A stretch of DNA of 64,000 nt from Actinoplanes cyaneus (GTDB lineage: Bacteria > Actinomycetota > Actinomycetes > Mycobacteriales > Micromonosporaceae): contig NZ_BOMH01000016.1 of NCBI RefSeq assembly GCF_016862095.1, forward strand, positions 186,001 through 250,000, written 5' to 3'. The notes beneath the pieces were generated by a model. That model was not told where the DNA came from, did not search any database, and saw only the letters and a list, made by a program, of their open reading frames with translations. Below are positions 17,879-29,803 of the stretch, piece by piece. Made by a program: the position numbers and the translations under genes. Position 1 is the stretch's first letter; every line of letters starts with the position of its first letter.

Positions 17879-18006
17879 ATGTCCTCACCCAGCGCTTCCG
17901 GGCGTTCACGGCCTTCTGGGAGAGGTGTCCTTTCGCGTAGGCTGCCGGGCAAGATCGCCCCCCCGGGTAGCGCGGGGGCCGGGAGGACAGTGCAATATTG
18001 GACCGC

Positions 18007-18696
18007 ATGAGAGCCCGGGTACTGGTCGTCGACGACGATCCCGCGTTGGCCGAGATGCTCGGCATCGTCCTGCGCAGTGAGGGATTCCTGCCCTCGTTCG
18101 TGGCGGACGGCGAACGCGCGCTCGCCGCTTTCCGGGAGAATCGCCCGGACATCGTTCTGCTGGACCTGATGCTGCCCGGGATGAGCGGCATCGACGTCGC
18201 GCGTGCGATCCGTGCCGAGTCCGGCATCCCGATCGTGATGCTCACCGCGAAGAGCGACACCGTCGACGTGGTGCTCGGCCTGGAGTCCGGCGCCGACGAC
18301 TACGTGGTGAAGCCGTTCAAGCCCAAGGAGCTGGTCGCCCGGATGCGGGCACGCCTGCGCCGGGGCGAGGACGCCGCGCCGGAGATGCTCACCATCGGCC
18401 CGCCCGGCAACCAGATCACCATCGACGTGCCGGCGCACACCGTGTCGCGGGACGGCGAAGAGGTCAAGCTCACCCCGCTCGAGTTCGACCTGCTGGTGGC
18501 CCTGGCCCGCAAGCCGCGCCAGGTGTTCACCCGCGAGGTGCTGCTCGAGCAGGTCTGGGGTTACCGGCACGCGGCCGACACCCGGCTGGTCAACGTGCAC
18601 GTTCAGCGACTGCGGGCGAAGATCGAACCCGACCCGGAGCGACCGGAGATCATCCTGACGGTCCGTGGTGTCGGCTACAAGGCGGGCACCGGCTGA
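18007..18696 (+). CDS. mtrA: Two-component response regulator MtrA
   Basis: 229 residues from ATG at 18007 (a TTG three codons upstream is possible). Receiver domain ~1-115 with the acidic pocket DDD (9-11), phospho-acceptor Asp53 in LLDLML, Thr in MLTAKSD and Lys in VKPFKPKEL. OmpR-type winged helix ~135-225 (RQVFTREVLLEQVWGYRHAADTRLVNVHVQRLRAKI, stated by position). MtrA controls cell-wall, osmotic and developmental genes in Actinobacteria and is essential in mycobacteria. Operon with mtrB and lpqB. Confidence 0.96.
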   Translation: MRARVLVVDDDPALAEMLGIVLRSEGFLPSFVADGERALAAFRENRPDIVLLDLMLPGMSGIDVARAIRAESGIPIVMLTAKSDTVDVVLGLESGADDYVVKPFKPKELVARMRARLRRGEDAAPEMLTIGPPGNQITIDVPAHTVSRDGEEVKLTPLEFDLLVALARKPRQVFTREVLLEQVWGYRHAADTRLVNVHVQRLRAKIEPDPERPEIILTVRGVGYKAGTG

Positions 18697-18725
18697 TCGC
18701 CGCGAGCGGCTAATGTTGCCGCGTT

Positions 18726-20372
18726 ATGCGCGCTCCGGCCTGGCTTCCCGAACCTGTGCGCCGCGTCCTCCGGGTGGTGCGGCGTGGCTGGCGCGTGGTC
18801 GCGCACCGGCTGGAGCGTTACAGCGCGCCGGTGCGCCGTTCCTGGCGGCGCTCGCTCCAGGTCCGCGTCGTCACGCTGACCCTGGTCGCGTCGAGCCTGC
18901 TGGTGGGCACGTTCGGCTGGTTCATCGCCGACCGCAGCGCCAATATCCTGCTGGACCGTGCGCAGGACGAGGTCTCCGCATCCCTGCAACGCAAGGTGCT
19001 CTGGGCCTCCGATCAGCTCGGGGTGCATCCGCAGGCTTACGATCCGGAGATCTCCGCCACGATCCTCGAGACGGTCAACGAGCTCTCCGACGGTGATCAG
19101 GCCGGCGACAGCGACACCGTGGTGTCGCTGCGCGCGGAGCAGTTCCCGGAGATCCGTCCGACGACCGTGGGGCCGGTCGGCACCGACGACCTGATCACCA
19201 AGTCGATGATCGGCACGGTGGCGTCCGACGCCCGGGTGGCCCGGCAGATCCGCACCGTCCACGTCAACGGCCACGCGACGAAATACCTGGTGTACGGGTC
19301 GCCCGTGCAGACCAAGTTCGGCCACGTCGAGCTCTACTACGCCGTCCCGCTGACCACCGAGGACCGCGCCGCCAACCAGATCCGTACCACCGTGCTGGTC
19401 ACCGGTCTGGCCCTGGTGGTCCTGCTGGGCGTGGTGGCCGGCCTGGTCACCCGGTTGGTGGTGACCCCGGTGCGGGTGGCCGCGCGGACCGCCCAGCGCC
19501 TCTCGGCGGGTCTGCTGGACCAGCGGATGAAGGTGGACGGCGAGGACGACCTGGCCCTGCTCGCGGCCGCGTTCAACCAGATGGCGGCGAACCTGCAGCG
19601 GCAGATCGTCCGGCTGGAGGAGATGTCCCGCCTGCAGCGGCGCTTCACCTCTGACGTGTCGCACGAGCTGCGCACCCCGCTGACCACGGTACGGATGGCC
19701 GCCGACCTGATCTTCTCGGAGCGCGAGGAGTTCGACCCGGCCGTGGCGCGCAGCGCCGAGCTGCTGCAGGCCGAGCTGGACCGGTTCGAGGGCCTGCTCA
19801 CCGACCTGCTGGAGATCAGCCGGTTCGACGCCGGGTTCGCCGCGCTGGATTCCGAGCACACCGACCTGGTCCCCGTCGTGGAGCGGGTCGCGGAACGGCT
19901 CACCGGCCTGGCCGAGCGGGTGGGCGTCGAGCTGGAGCTGCACCTCCCGGAGAGCCCGGTGATCGCCGAGGTCGACGCGCGCCGGGTCGAGCGGGTGGTG
20001 CGGAACCTGGTCGGCAACGCGGTCGAGCACGGCGAGGCGAGGCCGGTGCAGATCACCATGGCGGCCGACGACGCGGCGGTCGCGATCACCGTGCGCGACC
20101 ACGGCATCGGTCTCAAGCCCGGTGAGGAACGCCTGGTCTTCAACCGCTTCTGGCGGGCCGATCCGTCCCGGGCCCGGCAGACCGGCGGCACCGGGCTGGG
20201 CCTGTCGATCAGCGCGGAGGATGCCCGGTTGCACGGCGGCTGGCTGGAGGCGTGGGGCGCGCCCGGTGAGGGTGCCCAGTTCCGGCTGACGCTGCCGATC
20301 CGGGCCGGGGACCGGCTGGTCGCCGCCCCGCTGCCGCTGATCCCCCGGGACCGGACAGCGGAGGTGAGCTGA
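18726..20372 (+). CDS. mtrB: Sensor histidine kinase MtrB
   Basis: 548 residues. Basic N-terminal ~45 residues, first membrane segment ~47-68, an extracytoplasmic domain to ~215, second membrane segment ~220-242, HAMP, then HisKA with phospho-acceptor His313 in DVSHELRTPLT. The ATPase follows with N-box RNLVGNAVEHG, G1 VRDHGIGL, F-box VFNRFWRAD and G2 GGTGLGLS. It phosphorylates MtrA. Its stop overlaps the lpqB start (TGATG). Confidence 0.96.
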   Translation: MRAPAWLPEPVRRVLRVVRRGWRVVAHRLERYSAPVRRSWRRSLQVRVVTLTLVASSLLVGTFGWFIADRSANILLDRAQDEVSASLQRKVLWASDQLGVHPQAYDPEISATILETVNELSDGDQAGDSDTVVSLRAEQFPEIRPTTVGPVGTDDLITKSMIGTVASDARVARQIRTVHVNGHATKYLVYGSPVQTKFGHVELYYAVPLTTEDRAANQIRTTVLVTGLALVVLLGVVAGLVTRLVVTPVRVAARTAQRLSAGLLDQRMKVDGEDDLALLAAAFNQMAANLQRQIVRLEEMSRLQRRFTSDVSHELRTPLTTVRMAADLIFSEREEFDPAVARSAELLQAELDRFEGLLTDLLEISRFDAGFAALDSEHTDLVPVVERVAERLTGLAERVGVELELHLPESPVIAEVDARRVERVVRNLVGNAVEHGEARPVQITMAADDAAVAITVRDHGIGLKPGEERLVFNRFWRADPSRARQTGGTGLGLSISAEDARLHGGWLEAWGAPGEGAQFRLTLPIRAGDRLVAAPLPLIPRDRTAEVS

Positions 20373-22207
20373 TGATCCGTCACGCCCGGCCGATTGCCCT
20401 GCCGGCCGTCGTCGCGCTGCTGGCGCTGGTGACCGGCGCCTGCGGGATTCCCGACGAGTCCGGGGTGACAGTGGTCGGCGCCGGCCCCTCACCCGGGATC
20501 ACCTCGGGCGTCGAGCACGATCCGGGCGAGATCTCCCGGGACGCCGCCTCCGAGCGGGTGGCCTTCGTGGAGAACTATCTGAAGGTCGCGGCCGGTGACC
20601 TGGACTCGGCGGCCGACCGGATGCGCACGTTCATGACCGACGGCGCAAAGCATCGGTTCGAGCCCAAGGGCGCTGACCTGGCGGTGATCCGCCTGACCGC
20701 CCCACCGTTGTGGAACCAGGGCAGCGACGTCGTGCAGCTCTCCTACGAGCAGGTCGGCACGCTGGACAAGTTCGGCCTGCTGGAGCCGGCCAGCGAGGCC
20801 CGGCCGGGCACGTACGACATCAGGGTCGTCCAGGTGGCGGGCCAGTCCGGCTACTTCGTCGCCGACGCGCCGCCGGTGCTGCTGATCAGTGTCGACGCGC
20901 TGCGGAACTACTACCAGGAACACACGATCTACTTCTGGAACACCGACTACACCAGTCTGGTGCCGGACGTCCGCTACATGCCGGATCGGACCCCGGCCGA
21001 GCAGCGGCCCACCACGGTGATGAACTGGCTGGTGAACGGCCCGGCGCCGTGGCTCTCGGCCGCCGACTTGGCCGACGGCACCACGCTGATCGGCAAGGTG
21101 CCCGAGATCAGGGAGGGCAAGCTCTCGATCACGCTGAACACGCAGGGGCTGCCGGCGACGGACACCGCCCTGGCACTGGACCGGCTGCGCCGGCAACTGC
21201 AGTGGTCACTGCGGCCGTTCCTGTCCGGGAGCACCCAGCTGGATCTGAAGTTCGGCCACCAGGAAGCCGGGTCGTACTCCGGTGACGACTACCACACGAG
21301 CAACCTGGCGTCCCGGCTCACCACCGATCCCGAGGCGTTCGCGATCTACGACAGCCGGATCCGGCGGATCTCCGAGTCGGCCAAGGCGACCGCCCAGCCT
21401 CCGGTGCTCGTGCCGGAGCAGAACAAGGACATCCGCCGGGCCGCGATGGCCTCCTCGGCCGTGAACACCTACGCGGCAGTGGTGACCGGCAGCGGCAAGT
21501 CGGCCGACGTGCTGAAGGTGGCCGCCGCCGGCACCGACGCGCTCGCCCAGCTGCAGCCGATCAGCGGGCTGTCCGGCACCCTCGGCACGCCCACCTGGGC
21601 GATCATGGACCCGAACAAGCTCGATGGCGCGGTCGGCCTGATCACGGCGGACGGCAAGCTGTTCTCGTTCGCCCCGGCGGAGAGCCGCGCCCAGCCGATC
21701 CCGTGGAGCGGCCCCGGCGCGAGGATCAGCGCGATCGCGGTGGCGCCGGACGGCCGGCGGGTGGTCCTGGTGGTGGACGGCAGGCTGTTCCGCGCGTCGC
21801 TGACCATGAACGGGGACACGCCGGCGCTCGGCGCTCCGCAGCAGTTGCGGCCGGCCGGGCTGCTGACGGTGACCGCGGTGAGCTTCAACAGCGAGGACTC
21901 GCTGATCGTGGGTGGCATCCGGGCCGCGGACAACCGGACCACGATCCTGGACGTGTCGATCGACGGCGCGCTGCAGAACGTGCGGCTGGGCGACCTCGGT
22001 GACAAGCCGGTCGAGTCGCTGGCCTCCTACCCGGCGAACCCGCTGCGGCCGAGCCGGACCGCGGTGGCCGTCTCCTACCTCTACACGGGCAAAGCGTGGC
22101 AGATGCTCTCCACGGCGCAGGAGATCAGCCCGGACAAGCTGGCCGGCGTGACCGCGTCGCAGGCGCCCGGCAACCTCGTGCCCACGGCACCCTTCTATCT
22201 GGAATGA
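20372..22207 (+). CDS. lpqB: Lipoprotein LpqB, accessory factor of MtrAB
   Basis: 611 residues. Signal sequence of a lipoprotein with lipobox LVTGAC, acylated Cys near residue 29. A GerMN domain lies around residues 180-310 (the ...FWNTDYTSLVPDVRYMP... region) and a beta-propeller-like C-terminal half follows. LpqB binds MtrB outside the membrane and tunes MtrA phosphorylation in mycobacteria. Gene order mtrA-mtrB-lpqB is the conserved actinobacterial one. Confidence 0.95.
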   Translation: MIRHARPIALPAVVALLALVTGACGIPDESGVTVVGAGPSPGITSGVEHDPGEISRDAASERVAFVENYLKVAAGDLDSAADRMRTFMTDGAKHRFEPKGADLAVIRLTAPPLWNQGSDVVQLSYEQVGTLDKFGLLEPASEARPGTYDIRVVQVAGQSGYFVADAPPVLLISVDALRNYYQEHTIYFWNTDYTSLVPDVRYMPDRTPAEQRPTTVMNWLVNGPAPWLSAADLADGTTLIGKVPEIREGKLSITLNTQGLPATDTALALDRLRRQLQWSLRPFLSGSTQLDLKFGHQEAGSYSGDDYHTSNLASRLTTDPEAFAIYDSRIRRISESAKATAQPPVLVPEQNKDIRRAAMASSAVNTYAAVVTGSGKSADVLKVAAAGTDALAQLQPISGLSGTLGTPTWAIMDPNKLDGAVGLITADGKLFSFAPAESRAQPIPWSGPGARISAIAVAPDGRRVVLVVDGRLFRASLTMNGDTPALGAPQQLRPAGLLTVTAVSFNSEDSLIVGGIRAADNRTTILDVSIDGALQNVRLGDLGDKPVESLASYPANPLRPSRTAVAVSYLYTGKAWQMLSTAQEISPDKLAGVTASQAPGNLVPTAPFYLE

Positions 22208-22923
22208 CGGACCTTTTCGGGGAACTCGCCGACCTGGTGCTGCCGAGTGCCTGCGCGGGCTGCGGCGCCGAGCGGACCCGGCTGCGGCACGGCGCCTGCC
22301 CGGCCTGCGTGGCCGAGCTGGAGGGGCTGCGACCGGCCTGGTCGTCGCCGAGCCCACCGCCGCGGGGCTTCCCGCCCTGCGTGGCGGTCGGGCCGTATGC
22401 GGGCGCGCTGCGCGGGGCCCTGCTGGCGTACAAGGAGAAGGGCCGTCATCGTCTCGCCGGACCGCTCGGCGCGCTGCTCGCCGGCGCCGTGGCGGCGATC
22501 GTGCCCCGTGACCGCCCGGTGCTGATCGTCCCGATCCCGTCCACCAGGGCGGCCCGGCGGGAGCGCTACGGCGACCACATGACGCGCCTGAGCACGCACG
22601 CCGCGCACCGGCTGCGTGCCGCCGGCTGGACGGCCCGGGTCGGGCATCCGCTGCGGGCCCTGGCCAAGCCTGACTCGACGTCACTGGACGCTGCCGCAAG
22701 GTCGACAGCGGCTGTCAATTCCCTGCGAATCAATCCGGCCCGAATCGGCAATCCGCGGCGCGGCGACGCGATGCGAGGCACGCTGGTGATAGCGGACGAC
22801 ATCGTCACCACCGGGGCCACGCTGGCCGCCGCGGTACGTCGTCTAGAGGAGGCGGACATGCAGGTCACGGGCGCCGCGGTACTGGCAGCGACACAACTTC
22901 GCCGAAACCGCCCGGGAATTTGA
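22204..22923 (+). CDS. ComF-family phosphoribosyltransferase-like protein
   Basis: 239 residues from ATG at 22204, overlapping the lpqB stop by ATGA. N-terminal zinc-finger CAGCGAERTRLRHGACPAC, hydrophobic AVGPYAGALRGALLAYKEKGRHRL motif of the ComF family, and the PRTase PRPP loop VIADDIVTTGATL near the C-terminus. ComF proteins are linked to natural DNA uptake in some bacteria. In actinomycetes the conserved place between lpqB and hpf is known but the function is not. Confidence 0.9.
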   Translation: MTDLFGELADLVLPSACAGCGAERTRLRHGACPACVAELEGLRPAWSSPSPPPRGFPPCVAVGPYAGALRGALLAYKEKGRHRLAGPLGALLAGAVAAIVPRDRPVLIVPIPSTRAARRERYGDHMTRLSTHAAHRLRAAGWTARVGHPLRALAKPDSTSLDAAARSTAAVNSLRINPARIGNPRRGDAMRGTLVIADDIVTTGATLAAAVRRLEEADMQVTGAAVLAATQLRRNRPGI

Positions 22924-23007
22924 CTGCAGTCAAGCCTGCGTGCGCCGATAGAGGCGAACGTCAGCCATCCGGTATCCCCAACGAGGGGTGACTCGCAGGG
23001 ATCGGCA

Positions 23008-23033
23008 GGTTAGCGTCTAGGTGACGAGGGTAG
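23008..23033 (+). promoter_or_regulatory. Stress-sigma (SigB/SigH-like) promoter for hpf
   Basis: GGTTAG (23008-23013) - 14 bases - GGGTAG (23028-23033). It resembles the GTTT-N14-16-GGGTAT signature of SigB-type promoters in actinomycetes. It lies ~180 bases before hpf, leaving a long leader. Confidence 0.5.
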
Positions 23034-23209
23034 GGTTCATCAACTTACCCACCACCGGGAACAGCGCTTTCCGCCGTACCGGAAAGGAGTCGTCTCACCC
23101 ACGTCTGCCGCGCCTCTTCCGTGTCTCTTCCAGGTGCGCGGCGTCCTTCTCAAGCATCACGATGCGCCGCATCCGGCGCCCCAAAGATCAACGTTGGGGG
23201 AGGTCACGA

Positions 23210-23827
23210 GTGGACATTGTCGTCAAGGGCCGCAACGTAGAGGTTCCCGACCACTACCGAGAGCATGTCGCCGAGAAGCTGAGCAAGGTCGAGCGTTACG
23301 ACCAGAAGCTGATCCGAGTCGACGTCGAGTTGTTCCACGAGCGCAATCCGCGCCAGTCCGACACCTGTCAGCGTGTCGAGATCACCGTCCTGACCAAGGG
23401 TCCGGTGGTTCGCGCCGAGGCTCAGGCACAGGATTTCTACGCAGCTCTGGACTGCGCCTTCAGCAAACTGGACGCCCGGTTGCGCCGCTCCGCCGACCGG
23501 CGCCGCGTCCACCGCGGACGGCACGCGCCAGTTTCGGTCGCCGCCGCCACCGCGAACCTCCCCACCGACCTGACCAGGGGTGGCGCCGCCACGCTGACCG
23601 CCGAGCCAGAGGCCGAGGAACTGGTCGAGCACGAGGACGGCCAGCCATGGCGCATCGTGCGCGAGAAAGAGCACTCCGGCGAGCCGATGACCGTCGACGA
23701 CGCGCTCTTCCAGATGGAACTCGTGGGCCACGACTTCTACCTGTTCCACGACAAGGAGAGCGGCCGCCCCAGCGTCGTCTATCGCCGTCGTGGCTACGAC
23801 TACGGAATCCTCAGCCTGGCTGGGTGA
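23210..23827 (+). CDS. hpf: Ribosome hibernation promoting factor, long form
   Basis: 205 residues from GTG at 23210 with GGGGGAGG at 23195-23202; upstream in-frame codons are rejected. N-terminal RaiA/HPF domain ~1-100 (VVKGRNVEVPDHYREHVAEKL, CQRVEITVLTKG) and C-terminal dimerisation domain from ~150 (EPMTVDDALFQMELVGHDFYLFHDKES, VVYRRRGYDYGIL). Long HPF dimerises 70S ribosomes into 100S particles in stationary phase. Its 3' end overlaps the convergent GNAT gene by 17 bp. Confidence 0.95.
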   Translation: MDIVVKGRNVEVPDHYREHVAEKLSKVERYDQKLIRVDVELFHERNPRQSDTCQRVEITVLTKGPVVRAEAQAQDFYAALDCAFSKLDARLRRSADRRRVHRGRHAPVSVAAATANLPTDLTRGGAATLTAEPEAEELVEHEDGQPWRIVREKEHSGEPMTVDDALFQMELVGHDFYLFHDKESGRPSVVYRRRGYDYGILSLAG

Positions 23828-24902
23828 GTTTCCCGCCGGAGGCCTGCGCGAGCAGGTCTTCGGCGAGCAACACGAACTGGACGTCGTCGTTGCGGGTGCC
23901 GGCCATGCCGGGCAGCCGGGAGCGCAGGTATGCCTCCCGCCGGAATCCGGCTTTCTCCAGCACCCGCTGCGACCCCACGTTCTCCGGCAGCGTGCCGGCG
24001 ATCAGGCGCGCGACACCGGTCTCGGCGAAGACCCACAGCGCCAGCAACTGCGCGGCGCGAGTGGTGAGGCCGCGCCCGCGGAAAGCCGGCAGCATGCTGT
24101 ACCCGATCATCGCCTGGCCGGTCGGCGGCTCCTGGTAATACAGCCCGATCTCGCCGGCCCGGACGCCCGTCGCGGTGTCGACGATCACCAGGTCGGCCCG
24201 GGTGCCGGCGAGCCAGGCCGCGGCGGCGTGGGCGCACCGCTGCCGGAGTCTCTCCAGCGGCATCGGTGCCGGTGGCACGCTGGTCGCCACCACGTCCGGC
24301 TGATGGTGCAACTCGGTGTAGAACGCCAGGTCGTCCTCACCGAGCGGGCGCAGCGTCACCACGCCGTCGGTCAGCTCACCGCCGGGCAGGTCGGGCAGCA
24401 GCCGCTCGGCCGGCTCGCCGGAGTCACCGGCCAGCCGGGCGTAGACCAGCGCGTCGACGAGGCCGCCGCCCGCTGCCGGCAGCACGCCACGCCGCTCGCC
24501 CTCGCGTGTGTAACCGGCCGCCAGCGCGACCCGCTGGGCGACCGGATTGTCCTGATGGACGAGAAGTTCCACCCGCTGCAGGCGGGGCATCCCCGGCGCG
24601 CCGCTGAAGACACGCTCACTGAGGGTCCGCAGGGCGGCGGTCGCGATGCCGCGCCGACGCGCGTGCGGCCCGACCCAGAACCGGGCCTCGGCCGCGCCTC
24701 GCCCGGGCAGGAGGTGGCTCAGCTCGATGCCGCCGGCCGGGTGGTCCGCGCCGGCGGCCGTTATGGCGTACGTGTAATCGCTGGTCGTGCCCGGGATGAG
24801 CGGAAGGAACCGGCGGCCCTGGCGGTCGTCGCGTGTCGCGGCGAAAGCCGCCTCGTCCTGCGGGCCGAAGGCTCGCAGCCCAACCCCGTTGTGCTGATCC
24901 AC
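23811..24902 (-). CDS. Tandem GNAT acetyltransferase
   Basis: About 363 residues from a GTG at 24902 (an ATG at 24959 would add 19). Two GNAT domains: the first ~10-165 with the acetyl-CoA loop VGPHARRRGIATAAL, the second ~185-360 with MLPAFRGRGLTTRAAQLL and the NVGSQRVLEKAGFRREAYL segment of the RimJ/RimL type. Substrates unknown. Tandem-GNAT proteins often keep one catalytic and one structural domain; here both CoA loops look intact. Confidence 0.85.
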   Translation of the reverse strand: MDQHNGVGLRAFGPQDEAAFAATRDDRQGRRFLPLIPGTTSDYTYAITAAGADHPAGGIELSHLLPGRGAAEARFWVGPHARRRGIATAALRTLSERVFSGAPGMPRLQRVELLVHQDNPVAQRVALAAGYTREGERRGVLPAAGGGLVDALVYARLAGDSGEPAERLLPDLPGGELTDGVVTLRPLGEDDLAFYTELHHQPDVVATSVPPAPMPLERLRQRCAHAAAAWLAGTRADLVIVDTATGVRAGEIGLYYQEPPTGQAMIGYSMLPAFRGRGLTTRAAQLLALWVFAETGVARLIAGTLPENVGSQRVLEKAGFRREAYLRSRLPGMAGTRNDDVQFVLLAEDLLAQASGGKLTQPG

Positions 24903-25086
24903 CGGGCCATCCTGTCTCAGACTCGCCCGGCCGCCAAACAGGTTGCAAACGGTCGTCAACTGCGCTGTCAGCGAACTTCCTGCCCCGTTTACTCCTTTTT
25001 GTGAGGTTGCTGGGAGGCTCGGGTCACAGGCTTCCGGAGAAGGTGCCTACGATGGTTCGGCAGACTGTCTAGGGGAGCGCTGACCC

Positions 25087-27999
<2,913 letters not shown>

Positions 28000-28017
28000 T
28001 CCCAGGCGTCCGACGAC

Positions 28018-28056
28018 ACGGCCCGGGTGCCGGCTTCTTGCCGGCGCCCGGGCCGT
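28018..28056 (+). terminator. Strong hairpin after secA
   Basis: Seventeen-base arm (28018-28034) pairs with 28040-28056 around a TTCTT loop; one wobble pair only. It lies 19 bases after the secA stop. No U-tract. Confidence 0.8.
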
Positions 28057-28132
28057 TCCCGTGATGGAACCCGGAACGCCCGCCGCCCGTGTCGCTCACC
28101 GGGCGCCCCGGGGCCTGCCCTGCCCCTCCGTC

Positions 28133-28282
28133 CGCCGCCGCTGAGCCGTGCGTGCTGTGCCGCTGTTCAGCCGCGTGTGCGCTGCCGTTGCCGGAGCGTG
28201 CGTGCTCTGCCGCTGCTGAGCCGGCGCATGCTCGTCGCTGCCGGACCACGCCTGCTCTGCCGCTCCCGCTCCCGAACTGCCG
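28133..28282. repeat. Degenerate array of ~25-bp repeats
   Basis: About six diverged units of the form TGCCGCTGYTSAGCCGNGYGTGCTC begin near 28134, 28158, 28183, 28208, 28233 and 28258. The word TGTTCAGCCG is shared with the 31-bp array at 2479-2602. It fills most of the 375-bp gap between secA and the Rv3235-type gene; nothing else is seen in the gap beyond the terminator. Confidence 0.55.
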
Positions 28283-28373
28283 CTGCGGCGCCTGCTGTGC
28301 CGTCCCGCAGCCGCGCGTGGCTTGGGATCGGGGGAGCCGGCGGGTGCTGGTCGCCGGCGGAGCGCGCGCCGGA

Positions 28374-29312
28374 TCAGAGAAGGCGGAGAGTCGTGGCGGC
28401 CCACGCCTGGTTGTGCAGCTCGAGTCGCAAGGCCATGGCCCACGTCCGCTCCCCGGTGATCAGGGCGACCGCGACCTCGACCGCACCGGGCCGTGGCTCG
28501 CAGAGACGGACCCGGAGCACCGCCACCGGCCCGGGACGCTGATGACGCCGCTCCCCGGGCCGGCGCGGACGTCGCATGTCAGCGACTCGCCGAGCGCCGG
28601 CGAGACCCTGCGCGACGACCTCGGCGGCCTCCGCGGGCATCGACAGCCGCCGCAGGTGAGTCGCCGGCCGATGCCCGTTGAGCACCTCGACGCAGATCTG
28701 CACGAACCGCTTCACGGCCAGCCGGGCGTCCCCGGAAGCCCCGGCCACCACCACCGGCGCCGCCGTTCCCGGGCCGCTCCCGCATGCCTCACAGGCCGCG
28801 CCGTCGCTCCTCTTCCGGCAGCCCGGCCCTCCCCGGCACGCTTTACCGCCCGGGCCGCTCCCGCCCGCGCCGGTCCGGCCCACACCGGTCCCGGCCGCGC
28901 GAGTTTCGCCTGCGGCACGCCGGCCCGGCGGAGCGGATCCGTCCCGGGCGAGAACCCCGCTCCGGGAAGGCGACCCACCGTGGCGAGCGCCGCTATCGCG
29001 GGAATCCAGCCCGTCGTGCGGGTCCGGCTTGCCGTGGCGAGTCGGCCCGGCGTGGGCCCCGGCCGGCCCGGTCGGCCCGGCGTGGGCCCCGGCCGACCCG
29101 GCGGCACCCAGCCCACTGGCCGGATCAGACCCGCCTCGACCACCCACCTCACCGGAAGGTGGCGGCTGCGACCAGTCGAGGGCCAGCTGCTGTGCCGACG
29201 ACCAGAGCTGAGGCGCCAGCTCGTCGTCGAACGGGGGTTCATACCGCGGGACGGGGCGCAGGCGAATCGCCGTGCGGGACCCGGCAGGCGCGATGTCGGT
29301 CGACGACCGCAC
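28374..29312 (-). CDS. Rv3235-family protein (DUF6459-like) with low-complexity insert
   Basis: 312 residues. The N-terminus RLRPVPRYEPPFDDEL and the C-terminal ~110 residues (LAVKRFVQICVEVLNGHRPATHLRRL ... WAMALRLELHNQAWAATTLRLL) match the Rv3235 family that sits near secA in actinomycetes. The middle ~150 residues are Gly/Pro/Ala/Arg-rich, with an internal repeat AHAGPTGPAGAHAGPT, and are probably disordered. Function unknown. Start uncertain; the ATG shown is in frame with the conserved N-terminus. Confidence 0.75.
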   Translation of the reverse strand: MRSSTDIAPAGSRTAIRLRPVPRYEPPFDDELAPQLWSSAQQLALDWSQPPPSGEVGGRGGSDPASGLGAAGSAGAHAGPTGPAGAHAGPTRHGKPDPHDGLDSRDSGARHGGSPSRSGVLARDGSAPPGRRAAGETRAAGTGVGRTGAGGSGPGGKACRGGPGCRKRSDGAACEACGSGPGTAAPVVVAGASGDARLAVKRFVQICVEVLNGHRPATHLRRLSMPAEAAEVVAQGLAGARRVADMRRPRRPGERRHQRPGPVAVLRVRLCEPRPGAVEVAVALITGERTWAMALRLELHNQAWAATTLRLL

Positions 29313-29437
29313 TTAGACCACCGATCCTTGCGTTTGCCTCCGTTTGCTTGTGACTGCCTCAGTCTGCTCGCGTCCACAAGTGACCGTCAACGCCGGGCCG
29401 GATATCCGGGAAGAGGCGCAAAAGCCGCCTTACGGGA

Positions 29438-29677
29438 TCAGTCCGGCTCGCGCTCGGACATCGGGTTCTCCCGGACCCAGACGGCGGTCTCCGCGTACTT
29501 CCCCTGGATGTATTCCTCCAGCTTGGCCCGCTCGACCCGCCACTGACCGCGGCCACCGATCTTGATGGCGGGCAGCTCGCCGCTGCGCACCATGTGATAG
29601 ACCTGCGAGTCCGAGACGTTCAGCTCGGCCGCCACGTCGGACAACAACAGGAATCGGCCCTCCACGCTGGCCCCCAC
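29438..29677 (-). CDS. Small excisionase-fold (MerR-like) DNA-binding protein
   Basis: 79 residues from GTG at 29677 (a second GTG at 29665 is also preceded by a G-run). One winged-helix of the excisionase/BldC type: FLLLSDVAAELNVSDSQVYHMVRSGELPAIKIGGRGQWRVERAKLEEYI, given by position 9-57. A short acidic tail follows. Conserved next to the Rv3235 gene in actinomycetes and so not phage-derived in spite of the fold. Probably a chromosomal transcription factor; targets unknown. Confidence 0.85.
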   Translation of the reverse strand: MGASVEGRFLLLSDVAAELNVSDSQVYHMVRSGELPAIKIGGRGQWRVERAKLEEYIQGKYAETAVWVRENPMSEREPD

Positions 29678-29803
29678 TCTCGTTCGTTACGGCAGCTGCA
29701 GTTTGCCACCGTTTACCGTCGACATCATCCCGGGTGACCCCGATCCGGAGACGCCTGGTGGAATGGGCCTCTCCCGGCCCGCCGCGGCGGTGTACTGACC
29801 GGG

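Noticed and set aside
29438..29677. Prophage excisionase
   Set aside because: The fold matches, but the location beside the conserved Rv3235-type gene and absence of any integrase argue for a chromosomal regulator.
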